Positions 56,984-64,000 of a DNA stretch of 64,000 nt are shown here, in pieces. The stretch is from the NCBI RefSeq assembly GCF_013364235.1, contig NZ_CP054919.1, positions 4,855,200 through 4,919,199 on the forward strand, read 5' to 3'. Both the position numbers and the translations under genes were made by a program. Each line of letters starts with the position of its first letter. The stretch's first letter is position 1. The DNA is from Kitasatospora sp. NA04385. Lineage in GTDB: Bacteria > Actinomycetota > Actinomycetes > Streptomycetales > Streptomycetaceae. The notes under the pieces are model-generated. The model was not told the DNA's origin, made no database searches, and saw only the letters and a program-made list of their open reading frames with translations.

Positions 56984-57640
56984 TCAGGGCAGTTCGACCG
57001 CCAGGGCGCCGTCCTCGGCGCGGCTGACGGAGACGCCGGACAGGTCGTCCACGTGGTGGTCGGGCCGGTGGGCGGCGGCGCGCGGGCCGATGCCGAGCAC
57101 CGGCATGCCGGCCGCCCGGGCGGCGGCGATGCCCGCCTCGGAGTCCTCCAGGACCAGGCACTCGGCGGGGGCGACGCCCAGCTGGGCGGCGGCCTTGAGG
57201 AAGCCCTCCGGGTCGGGCTTGCTGGCGCCGACGTGCTCGGCGGTGACCATCAGCGGCGGCAGCGGGACGCCGGCGGCGGCCATCCGGACCCGGGCCAGCC
57301 GGTCGTCGGCGGAGGTCACCAGCGCGTGCGGCAGCCCGGCCAGCGAGGCCACCAGCCGGGCGGCGCCCGGGACCTCGACCACGCCGTCGGTGTCGGCGGA
57401 CTCCTCGTCGAGCATCACCGCGTTCTCGGCGAGGTTCTGCTCCACCGGGCGGTCGGGCAGCAGCAGGGCCATGGTCAGGTGCCCCTGCCGCCCGTGCGCG
57501 ACCCGCATCACCTCGTCGCCGTCCAGGCCGTTGCGCCCGGCCCAGCGGCGCCAGCAGCGCTCGACCACGGCGTCGGAGTTGACCAGGGTGCCGTCCATGT
57601 CGAGCAGGACGGCCCGGACCGGCGGGGTCAGGACGGGCAT
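56984..57640 (-). CDS. HAD-family phosphatase (phosphosugar type)
   Basis: 218 residues. The four HAD motifs are present: nucleophile AVLLDMDGTLVNSD (residue about 15), Ser/Thr in ALVTSADDR (about 108), Lys in VGASKPDPEGF (about 138) and acidic LVLEDSEAGI (about 162). A helical cap sits between motifs I and II. The DGTLVNSD motif and size resemble GS1/DOG-like sugar-phosphate phosphatases. ATG 57640 follows GAGGAG. Substrate not predictable. Probably monocistronic; an AT-richer patch with CGTACGGTTGG lies upstream. Confidence 0.9.
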   Translation of the reverse strand: MPVLTPPVRAVLLDMDGTLVNSDAVVERCWRRWAGRNGLDGDEVMRVAHGRQGHLTMALLLPDRPVEQNLAENAVMLDEESADTDGVVEVPGAARLVASLAGLPHALVTSADDRLARVRMAAAGVPLPPLMVTAEHVGASKPDPEGFLKAAAQLGVAPAECLVLEDSEAGIAAARAAGMPVLGIGPRAAAHRPDHHVDDLSGVSVSRAEDGALAVELP

Positions 57641-57711
57641 CGGGGCTCCTCGGGGGCCTCGTACGGTTGGTTTGTTCCTCAATCGTACAAAACCGGTGGC
57701 GGTGGGGCCGC

Positions 57712-58173
57712 TCAGCCCACCAGGTGCGCGTTGACCGCCCGGGCCTCCTCGGCGAGCTCCGGCAGCTCCACCACCTCGACGCCCGCGGCCTCCAGCAGCG
57801 CGGCCCCCCGGCAGTCCTCGACGAACAGCGCGGGCTCCCGCCAGGCCACCACCACCCGCGGCACCCCGGCCGCGACGATCAGCTCCGCGCACGGGTGCGG
57901 CCGGGAGGCGCGCTGCCCGCACGGCTCCAGGGTGGAGTAGACGGTGGCGGTGCGCAGCCGCGGGTCGCCGGCCGGCAGCTTGCCGAGCGCGGCCTCCTCG
58001 GCGTGGTTCACGGCGTCCACCTCGCGGCTGTACCCCTCGGCCAGCACCTCGCCGTCCGCGCCGACCACCACCGCGCCGACCGAGAAGGCGGTTCCGGACG
58101 GCGGGCAGTGCCGGGACAGCTCGATCGCGCGGCGCAGTCGGCGCAGGTCGAGCTCGCGATCACCGGTGCTCAT
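57712..58173 (-). CDS. RibD-type deaminase domain protein
   Basis: 153 residues, one cytidine/deoxycytidylate-deaminase-fold domain. Zinc motifs are NHAEEAALG (HAE) and TLEPCGQRASRPHPCAELI (PC-X8-C, longer than the usual PCxxC, as in RibD deaminases). In RibD this domain deaminates the pyrimidine ring during riboflavin synthesis. Start ATG 58173 lies 14 bases inside the end of the upstream reductase gene, so the two are coupled. The order (reductase then deaminase, as separate chains) is the reverse of fused RibD. Confidence 0.85.
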   Translation of the reverse strand: MSTGDRELDLRRLRRAIELSRHCPPSGTAFSVGAVVVGADGEVLAEGYSREVDAVNHAEEAALGKLPAGDPRLRTATVYSTLEPCGQRASRPHPCAELIVAAGVPRVVVAWREPALFVEDCRGAALLEAAGVEVVELPELAEEARAVNAHLVG

Positions 58174-58855
58174 CGGGGGACTCCTTCGGGGCGTACCGCA
58201 GCAGGACGACGTCCCCCACCGTACGTGCCCCCAGCAGCCGCATCCGCCGGGCCGGGCCGCCCGGGTAGGCGGCGGGGGAGAGGAAGCGGGGCGCGCCGGC
58301 CTGGCCGACCAGCAGCGGGGCGACGGCCAGCTGCAGCTCGTCGGCCAGGCCCTCGGCCAGGAACCGGGTGTGCACGCCGCCGCCGCCCTCGACCATCAGC
58401 CGCCGCACCCCGCGCGCGCCCAGGTCGTCCAGCACCGCGCCCAGCGGCACCTCCGCGCCCAGGCCGACCACCTCGGTGCCGGGCGCCCCGGCCAGCGCGG
58501 CGCCCAGCACGGGTGCGACGGCGTCGGTGGTGTAGGCGATCTTGGCGCCGCCGGTGTGCCAGAACCGCAGCGCCGGGTCCAGCCGCCCGCTCGCGCTCAG
58601 GGTGACCTTCAGCGGGTACGCGGGCCGCCCGGCGGCCGTCCGCGCGGCGCGCCGCTCGGCCGAGTTGACCAGCAGCCGGGGGTTGTCGGCGCGCAGCGTC
58701 CCGCCGCCGACCAGCACGGCGTCGCTGTCGGCGCGCAGCGCGTCGACCCGGTCGAAGTCCTCGGCGTTGGAGAGCAGCAGCCGCTCGGGCGAGGCGTCGT
58801 CGAGGTGGCCGTCGAGCGACACCGCGGCGCTCAGCAGGACGTGGGGGCGGGGCAC
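58160..58855 (-). CDS. RibD C-terminal-type pyrimidine reductase
   Basis: 231 residues, dihydrofolate-reductase-like fold of the RibD C-terminal family. NADPH and substrate motifs: LSAAVSLDGHLDDASPERL at the N-terminus, DAVLVGGGTLRADNPRLLV, and RLMVEGGGGVHTRFLAEGLADEL. Family members reduce the ribosyl side chain of the pyrimidine intermediate in riboflavin synthesis or act on related compounds. With the overlapping deaminase gene this gives a two-chain RibD equivalent. It may be the riboflavin enzyme pair or a specialised duplicate, since ribA/ribB/ribH/ribE are not nearby. Confidence 0.88.
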   Translation of the reverse strand: MPRPHVLLSAAVSLDGHLDDASPERLLLSNAEDFDRVDALRADSDAVLVGGGTLRADNPRLLVNSAERRAARTAAGRPAYPLKVTLSASGRLDPALRFWHTGGAKIAYTTDAVAPVLGAALAGAPGTEVVGLGAEVPLGAVLDDLGARGVRRLMVEGGGGVHTRFLAEGLADELQLAVAPLLVGQAGAPRFLSPAAYPGGPARRMRLLGARTVGDVVLLRYAPKESPDEHR

Positions 58856-58948
58856 GGCGCGGCTCCAGGTTCGGCGGACGGCGGGGTTCCCACCGTACGC
58901 CGCGCCCCCGGCGCGACGGCCGCTCGGGCCAGGGGCCGGGGCGGCCGC

Positions 58949-59533
58949 TCAGGCCGGGCGGGGCGGCACCGGCAGCGGCAGGGCGGGCAGCCCGTTGATG
59001 CTGACGGCGACGTTCTCCTTGCCCTCGCAGTACTCGCTGAACCGGTCCTCGCCCTTGCGGTCGAAGAAGTCGGCCAGCAGCGTGCGGTCCTCCCTGTAGT
59101 CCATGAACGGGACGGCGAAGCCGCAGGAGTCGCTGACCCGCTCGGCCCGGACCAGGATGACCGCGCGCAGCGCGGTGCCGTCCGCCGCCGGGTCGAAGTG
59201 CGCGAGCAGCCCGGCGAAGCGCGGGTCGTCGCGGAACACCGGCTCGCCGTGCCCGTGCACCCGCAGCACGGTGGGCGGGCCCTCGAAGGCGCACCACATC
59301 AGCACGATCCGGCCGTTCTCCCGCAGGTGCGCGATGGTCTCGGCGTGCGAGCCGCCGAAGTCCAGGTAGGCGAGGGTCAGTTCGTCGATCACCGCGAGGG
59401 TGCCGACCCGGCCCTTGGGCGACAGGTTGAGGAATCCGTCGGCGGCCAGCGGGGCGGTGCCGACGAAGTAGACGGGCTGCTTCTCGATGAACGCGCGGAG
59501 CCTGGCGTCAATGCGCTCATAGGTCTTTCCCAT
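58949..59533 (-). CDS. Pyridoxamine 5'-phosphate oxidase-like split-barrel protein
   Basis: 194 residues. Split barrel FMN/F420-binding fold: FIEKQPVYFVGTAPLAADG, FLNLSPKGRVGTLAVIDELTLAYLDF, and GRIVLMWCAFEGPPTVLRVHG. The group is annotated as pyridoxamine 5'-phosphate oxidase-related, but the true PdxH substrate motif is missing and most members are flavin or F420 reductases, or haem-binding proteins of unknown role. ATG 59533; divergent from the methyltransferase gene. Confidence 0.85.
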   Translation of the reverse strand: MGKTYERIDARLRAFIEKQPVYFVGTAPLAADGFLNLSPKGRVGTLAVIDELTLAYLDFGGSHAETIAHLRENGRIVLMWCAFEGPPTVLRVHGHGEPVFRDDPRFAGLLAHFDPAADGTALRAVILVRAERVSDSCGFAVPFMDYREDRTLLADFFDRKGEDRFSEYCEGKENVAVSINGLPALPLPVPPRPA

Positions 59534-59681
59534 GCGGAGGATTCTGCTCCCGGCGGGCGCGGATGGCGAGGTGATGACCCATCAGTCTTGACATGCGAGA
59601 CGAGTTTGTCCGATCAGTGGAACGTTTTCCTATGCTGGAGGAGCCACGAGGAACCGCCTTCGAGGGAGAGGGAGTCCCGCC

Positions 59682-60491
59682 ATGCCCGCCTACACCCACG
59701 GCCACCACGCCACCGTGCTGCGCTCGCACGTCAGCCGCACCGCCGCCAACTCCGCCGCCTACCTGCTGCCCGAACTGCGCCCCGGACAGCGGCTGTTGGA
59801 CGTCGGCTGCGGCCCGGGCACGATCACCGCCGACTTCGCCGAACTGGTCGGCCCCGAGGGCCGGGTGGTCGGCATCGAGCCGGACGGCGGGGTGCTGGCC
59901 CGGGCCGCCGGACTGGCCGCCGAGCGCGGGCTGGCCAACCTGTCGTACGAGGTCGCCGACGTGTACCGGCTGCCGTACGCCGACGGCGCGTTCGACGTGG
60001 TGCACGCCCACCAGGTGCTTCAGCACCTGGCCGACCCGGTCGCCGCGCTGCGCGAGATGCGTCGGGTCACCGCCCCCGGCGGGGTGGTCGCGGTCCGCGA
60101 CGCGGACTACGCCGCGATGACCTGGTACCCGCGGGTGCCCGAACTGGACGAGTGGGCCGAGCTGTACCAGCGGGTGGCCCGGCTCTCCGGCGGCGAGCCC
60201 GACGCCGGCCGCCGCCTGCTGGCCTGGGCGCGCGCGGCGGGCCTGCCGGACGCCGACCTGACGTCCTCCTCCAGCACCTGGACCTTCGCCACCGACGCCG
60301 AGCGGGCCTGGTGGTCCGAGGTCTGGTCCGGGCGCACCGTGCAGTCCAGGACGGCCGAGACCTCGGTGGCCGAGGGACTGGCCACCCCCGCCGACCTGGA
60401 GCGGATCGCCGCCGGCTGGACCCGCTGGGGAGCCGACCCGGACGGCTGGTTCGCCGTACTGCACGGTGAACTGCTGGTGCGCGTAAGCTAG
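59682..60491 (+). CDS. Class I SAM-dependent methyltransferase (UbiE-like)
   Basis: 269 residues. SAM motifs: LLDVGCGPGTITADFAELVG (residue about 38), VVGIEPDGGVLARA, and VAVRDADYAAMTWYP. The overall pattern matches small-molecule methyltransferases of the UbiE/Menaquinone-type group, frequently found as single genes in streptomycetes. A promoter is visible: TTGTCC (59606-59611) and TATGCT (59631-59636), 19 bases apart. ATG 59682 follows GAGGGAG. Substrate not assignable. Confidence 0.9.
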   Translation: MPAYTHGHHATVLRSHVSRTAANSAAYLLPELRPGQRLLDVGCGPGTITADFAELVGPEGRVVGIEPDGGVLARAAGLAAERGLANLSYEVADVYRLPYADGAFDVVHAHQVLQHLADPVAALREMRRVTAPGGVVAVRDADYAAMTWYPRVPELDEWAELYQRVARLSGGEPDAGRRLLAWARAAGLPDADLTSSSSTWTFATDAERAWWSEVWSGRTVQSRTAETSVAEGLATPADLERIAAGWTRWGADPDGWFAVLHGELLVRVS

Positions 60492-60621
60492 TTGGGCACG
60501 CCCCCGAGTTAACGAGACGTTGACCGGACGCGTACCGCCCGGTAGCACGCACCGTCCAGCCTGGAGGCCGGACGGGCGGTCCGACCCGCCCCCCACCGGG
60601 TCGGACCGCTACCGTGTGGGC

Positions 60622-60834
60622 ATGGACCGCCCACCGCCGCCCGGCACCGCCCACCGGGTGATGCGCCAGGACGACAACGGCAACCGCTTCCTGCTCGCCC
60701 GCGGCCTCGACCGGGCCCGGGCCGAGGCGCTGGCCGCCGAGTTCGAGGCCCGCGGCCACAAGCAGCTCTACTGGGTCGAACCCGAGGACCCGAGCGAACC
60801 GGCGGACCCCGCGGGCCGGGCCGGCTCCGGCTGA
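60622..60834 (+). CDS. Small SPOR-like protein
   Basis: 70 residues. The core (about 13-52: RVMRQDDNGNRFLLARGLDRARAEALAAEFEARGHKQLYWVE) has the beta-alpha-beta pattern of small SPOR-type or related actinobacterial proteins; I recognise similar annotated hypothetical proteins beginning HVMRQDDNGNR but no function. ATG 60622; a -10-like TACCGT lies 12 bases upstream. A Pro/Glu/Ala tail ends the protein. Real gene likely; role unknown. Confidence 0.65.
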   Translation: MDRPPPPGTAHRVMRQDDNGNRFLLARGLDRARAEALAAEFEARGHKQLYWVEPEDPSEPADPAGRAGSG

Positions 60835-60914
60835 TCCCCGGCCGCCCGGCCCCGCCCGCATAGCATGGCGCCCGGCGGCGGCCGCCGCCCCAGCACGTGT
60901 GCGGAGGAGGCCCG

Positions 60915-61826
60915 GTGGGCGTCGAGATCGAGCGCAAGTTCCTCGTACCGGACGGCGAAACCGTCCCCGACGGACGGGAGTTCGACGTCCGGCAGGGATA
61001 CCTGGCGGCGGACCCGGAGGGCGGCGAGGCGCGGCTGCGCCGGCAGGACGGCGCCTACTCGCTGACCGTCAAGCGCGGCTCCGGGCTGGTCCGCGGCGAG
61101 TGGGAGACCCCGCTGGACACCGAGCAGTTCGCCGTCCTGTGGCCCGCCACCGACGGCACCCGGATCCACAAGACCCGCCGGGTCGTCCCGCTCGGCCCGC
61201 ACGAGGCCGTGGTCGACACCTTCCACGGCCGGCTCGCCGGACTGCGCACCGTCGAGGTCGAGTTCACCGACCGCCGGGCCGCCGACGCGTTCACCCCGCC
61301 GCCCTGGTTCGGCCCCGAGGTCACCGGCCGCCCCGCCTTCGCCAACCGGAACCTGGCCACCGCCACCGAGCCGCCCCGCCCCTGGTACGCGGTCGGCCCC
61401 GGCGCGACGGGCGCGCGCCCGGCGGAGCCGGAGCTGATCGACACGGTGGCGTGGGTCCGGCTGGAGGAGGGCCGCATCCTGTGCGCCCGCCCGCGCGGCA
61501 AGGACGTCTTCTACATCCCCGGCGGCAAGCGCGAGGGCGCCGAGACCGACCTGCAGACCCTGATCCGCGAGGTCGCCGAGGAACTCTCCGTCACGCTCCT
61601 CCCCGACACCGTCGCCCACGTCGACACCTACCGGGCCGCGGCCCACGCCCAGGCCCCCGGCGCCGTCGTCTCGATGGCCTGCTACACCGCCGACTACACC
61701 GGCACCCTCGCCGCCAGCAGCGAGATCGAGGAGGTCGCGTGGTTCCGCTACGACGACCGCGACCGCGTCCCCCCGGTCGACCAGGTCCTCTTCGACGACC
61801 TGCACCGCGCCGGCCGGCTGCGCTAG
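60915..61826 (+). CDS. CYTH phosphohydrolase fused to a Nudix hydrolase
   Basis: 303 residues. Residues 1 to about 150 are a CYTH domain: signature VGVEIERKFLVP, ARLRRQDGAYSLTVKRGSG, then paired acidic strands. Residues about 165-303 are a Nudix domain with the box GGKREGAETDLQTLIREVAEEL at about 202-223 (GX5EX7REUXEE pattern complete). CYTH enzymes bind triphosphates or inorganic polyphosphate; Nudix enzymes cleave NDP-X compounds. GTG 60915 has GGAGGAGG five bases upstream. The fusion suggests successive hydrolysis or sensing of a phosphorylated metabolite. Upstream is the SPOR-like gene, downstream a short palindrome. Confidence 0.9.
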   Translation: MGVEIERKFLVPDGETVPDGREFDVRQGYLAADPEGGEARLRRQDGAYSLTVKRGSGLVRGEWETPLDTEQFAVLWPATDGTRIHKTRRVVPLGPHEAVVDTFHGRLAGLRTVEVEFTDRRAADAFTPPPWFGPEVTGRPAFANRNLATATEPPRPWYAVGPGATGARPAEPELIDTVAWVRLEEGRILCARPRGKDVFYIPGGKREGAETDLQTLIREVAEELSVTLLPDTVAHVDTYRAAAHAQAPGAVVSMACYTADYTGTLAASSEIEEVAWFRYDDRDRVPPVDQVLFDDLHRAGRLR

Positions 61827-62071
61827 GCCCGCCCGGGCCCGGGGCCCGGGCCGACCTGTACGGGAGCCGCCCCCCGGTACCCCGGGCGCCCGATCTGTAC
61901 GCCAATCGGACAGACGCGAGGTATGCCGGGATAGCGGCGCGATTCCCTGGGTATGGCAGAGTTCGGCAGCATTCGTCACGATCCGTGAGCCCGCGACGGC
62001 ACGGCGTGGCCGCGGCCCGCGCCCCGGCGACCCGCCGGGGGCGTCCCAGTGGCGGTGGGGAGGCCCCGTAG

Positions 62072-64000
62072 GTGGCGAAGCCGGGTGACGGCGGAGGAGA
62101 GCGCGAGGCGTCCGGCCTGCCCCCGCGCGGGGCGCGGCGCTCCGGCGGCCCCGCGGGCGGCGCCGGGCGGGCCTCCGCCCGGGCCCGGCTGCGGCGCGGC
62201 CGCCCCGGCCAGACCGCGCCCCGCCGTGCTGCCCGGCAGCTCCCCGAGCGCCGGCCCCGCCCCCAGCCGCCCACCGCGCCCGGCCCCGCCCGGCTCCCGG
62301 CCCGCGGCCGCCCCGCCCGGCCCTTCCCCGGCGCGCCCGAGGTGCACCCCGGCGCCCCGGCCGACACCGGCCCCACCTCCCTGCACCCCAGCCGCCGCAC
62401 CGAGGGCGGCAGCCTGCTGGACGTGGTCCGGGTGGCCATCGTCATCCTCGACACCTCGGGCCGGGTGGTGCTGTGGAGCCCCGCCGCCGAGGAGATGCTC
62501 GGCTGGCCCAGCGAGGTGCTGGTCGGCCGCGCCGTCGACGAGCTGATCCCCGACCCGGACCAGGTGCGGCGCATCCGCGCCGCCGTCCAGGAGACGCTGC
62601 GCCGCGGCTCCTGGCACGGCTTCACCGAACTCGCCGACCGGGACGGCCTGCAGGTCGAGGTGGAGGCCAGGCTCTCGCTGCTGGTCGACGGCGACGGCGC
62701 CCCGTACGTGCAGGCCGCGCTCACCGAGGCCGCCGCGCTGCGCGCCGTCGAACGGGACCTCGCGGTCCGCGACGCCCTGTTCGAGCAGTCCCCGCTCGGC
62801 ATCGCCGTCCTCGACACCGACCTGCGCTACACCGCGGTCAACCGCACCCTGGCCGACATGAACGGCCTGCCCGCCGAGGAGCACATCGGCCGCACCACCG
62901 GCGAGACGCTGCCCGAGCGCTCCGCCGACGAGATCACCGCCGTCCAGCGCCAGGTGCTGGCCACCGGCGAGCCGGTCATCGACGTCACGCTGGCCTCCCC
63001 GTCCACCGCCCGCTCCGGCTACCGGTCGATCTCCTACAGCCGGATGACCGACCGCTCCGGCCGGGTGCTGGGCATCTCCGGCACCGTGATGGACGTCACC
63101 GAGCGCTACCGGGCGGTGGCCAAGGTCGAGGGCGCCCGGCGCCGGCTGTCGCTGCTCAACGAGTTCGGCTCCCGGGTCGGCGACCTGCTGGACGCCTCGA
63201 TGATCGCCCAGGAGCTGGCCGGCGCGGTCGTCCCCCGGCTCGCCGACTACGCCGGGGTGATCCTGCTGCAGGCCGTCGCGCACGGCGACGACCTGCCCCG
63301 GCACGGCCACGACCGGCGCACCTCGCTGCTGCAACTGGGCGTCGCCGCGATCCAGCAGGGCCCCGCCGTGGAGACCATGCTCCGGCACGGCGCCCGGATC
63401 ACCTTCGAGGAGGACTCCGTCTTCGGCCGGGTGCTGCGCAGCGGCGTCCCCGAGATGCTCTCCGGCGGCAACGGCGCCGAGGAGCTGTCCTTCGCCGGCG
63501 ACCCCAAGGTCGAGGCCGCCCGCGAACTCGGCGTCCACTCCCGGCTGGTGGTCCCGCTGCGGGCCCGCGGCATCGTGATCGGCCTGCTGGTGGTCAGCCG
63601 GGCCGGCTACCGCGAGGGCTTCGACCGCGACGACCTCGCCTTCACCGTCGAGCTCGCCGACCGGGCCGGCAGCTCCCTCGACAACGCCCGCCTGTACGCC
63701 CGCGAGCGCACCGCCGCGCTCACCCTGCAGCGCACCCTGCTGCCCCAGCAGGTCCCGCAGCCCACCGGCGTCGAGGTCGCCTACCGGTACGTGCCCGGCT
63801 CCAGCGGCACCGAGGTCGGCGGCGACTGGTTCGACGTCATCCCGCTGCCCGGCGACCGCACCGCCCTGGTGGTCGGCGACGTGATGGGCCACGGCCTGCG
63901 GGCCGCCGCCACGATGGGCCGGCTGCGCACCGCCGTCCGCGTGCTGGCCGCCCTGGACCTGGCCCCCGAGGCCGTCCTGCGGCACGTCCACGAGCTCACC
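62072..64000 (+). CDS. PAS-GAF-SpoIIE sensor phosphatase (3' end outside window)
   Basis: 643 codons visible, open at the edge. From GTG 62072 (GGGGAGG upstream): a basic Pro/Arg/Ala-rich region (1-115), a first PAS (about 120-215: IVILDTSGRVVLWSPAAEEMLGW), a second PAS (about 235-345: LFEQSPLGIAVLDTDLRYTAVNR), a GAF domain (about 370-530) and the start of a SpoIIE phosphatase domain (RTLLPQQVPQPTGVEVAYRY, GGDWFDVIPLPGDRTALVVGDVMGHG). Like the protein at 21-23 kb it probably regulates anti-anti-sigma phosphorylation, with PAS/GAF inputs. The GHKL ATPase domain, if any, lies outside the window. Confidence 0.87.
   Translation, partial: MAKPGDGGGEREASGLPPRGARRSGGPAGGAGRASARARLRRGRPGQTAPRRAARQLPERRPRPQPPTAPGPARLPARGRPARPFPGAPEVHPGAPADTGPTSLHPSRRTEGGSLLDVVRVAIVILDTSGRVVLWSPAAEEMLGWPSEVLVGRAVDELIPDPDQVRRIRAAVQETLRRGSWHGFTELADRDGLQVEVEARLSLLVDGDGAPYVQAALTEAAALRAVERDLAVRDALFEQSPLGIAVLDTDLRYTAVNRTLADMNGLPAEEHIGRTTGETLPERSADEITAVQRQVLATGEPVIDVTLASPSTARSGYRSISYSRMTDRSGRVLGISGTVMDVTERYRAVAKVEGARRRLSLLNEFGSRVGDLLDASMIAQELAGAVVPRLADYAGVILLQAVAHGDDLPRHGHDRRTSLLQLGVAAIQQGPAVETMLRHGARITFEEDSVFGRVLRSGVPEMLSGGNGAEELSFAGDPKVEAARELGVHSRLVVPLRARGIVIGLLVVSRAGYREGFDRDDLAFTVELADRAGSSLDNARLYARERTAALTLQRTLLPQQVPQPTGVEVAYRYVPGSSGTEVGGDWFDVIPLPGDRTALVVGDVMGHGLRAAATMGRLRTAVRVLAALDLAPEAVLRHVHELT

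Noticed and set aside
1..64000. tRNA, rRNA, insertion sequences, integrases, attachment sites or replication origin
   Set aside because: None recognised on either strand.

Overview
The window is very GC-rich, uses GTG/TTG starts freely, and carries WhiB-like, AfsR/SARP, DasR-site and SpoIIE-phosphatase genes. Together these point to a streptomycete (Streptomyces or Kitasatospora) chromosome. I see no tRNA, rRNA, CRISPR array or transposase. Most of it reads as ordinary core chromosome, with three accessory-looking patches: an ATPase/HNH pair (19.6-21.2 kb), a secondary-metabolite locus (41.8-53.1 kb), and a transporter/hydrolase block with a large tandem repeat (53.2-56.7 kb).

Layout. 0-5.7 kb: a truncated HTH regulator, a secreted papain-like protease with a membrane-tailed partner, a GlxA-type AraC regulator divergent from a quinone-type oxidoreductase, and a hemolysin III protein behind a palindrome. 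5.9-17.2 kb: GTP-type PEP carboxykinase, an AlaA-like aminotransferase, a prepilin peptidase, a GH18 chitinase with a DasR-type operator, a cis-prenyltransferase, a PIN-PhoH ATPase, a secreted lytic transglycosylase and an AI-2E-type permease. 17.2-19.4 kb: the ahpC-ahpD peroxide-defence operon divergent from oxyR. 19.6-21.2 kb: an AAA ATPase broken by a -1 frameshift, overlapping an HNH nuclease (possible Septu-like phage-defence pair). 21.2-27.6 kb: SpoIIE-type phosphatase, methyltransferase, a 990-residue AfsR-like regulator and a divergent 69-residue acidic peptide.

27.6-41.6 kb holds a core block: class I fumarase, DUF1707 protein, WhiB-like protein, glpX, DUF4245 protein, RutE-like reductase, xseB, xseA, an amino-acid permease, ispH, ppgK, DUF6542 protein and ychF. 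A sigma factor and an acetyltransferase lie between xseB and xseA.

41.8-53.1 kb is the most interesting part. A LuxR-type regulator and a UbiA prenyltransferase flank an intergenic region that holds two copies of a 20-bp site in opposite orientation and a short leader ORF ending at a hairpin. Then follow a stand-alone 3-dehydroshikimate dehydratase (predicted to make protocatechuate), a cupin, a NicC/salicylate-hydroxylase-like monooxygenase, a TfdB-like phenol hydroxylase, an O-methyltransferase, an MFS exporter, and a separately promoted acetohydroxyacid synthase pair whose small subunit is only 89 residues. I read this as a pathway to a shikimate-derived, possibly prenylated and methylated phenol or quinone. 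The extra AHAS could be a biosynthetic enzyme or a self-resistance target.

53.2-64 kb: a TetR/MFS pair with two operator copies, an alpha/beta hydrolase with eighteen in-frame 33-bp repeats, a HAD phosphatase, a split RibD-like deaminase/reductase pair, a flavin-binding split-barrel protein, a methyltransferase, a small SPOR-like protein, a CYTH-Nudix fusion and a PAS/GAF/SpoIIE phosphatase running off the end.
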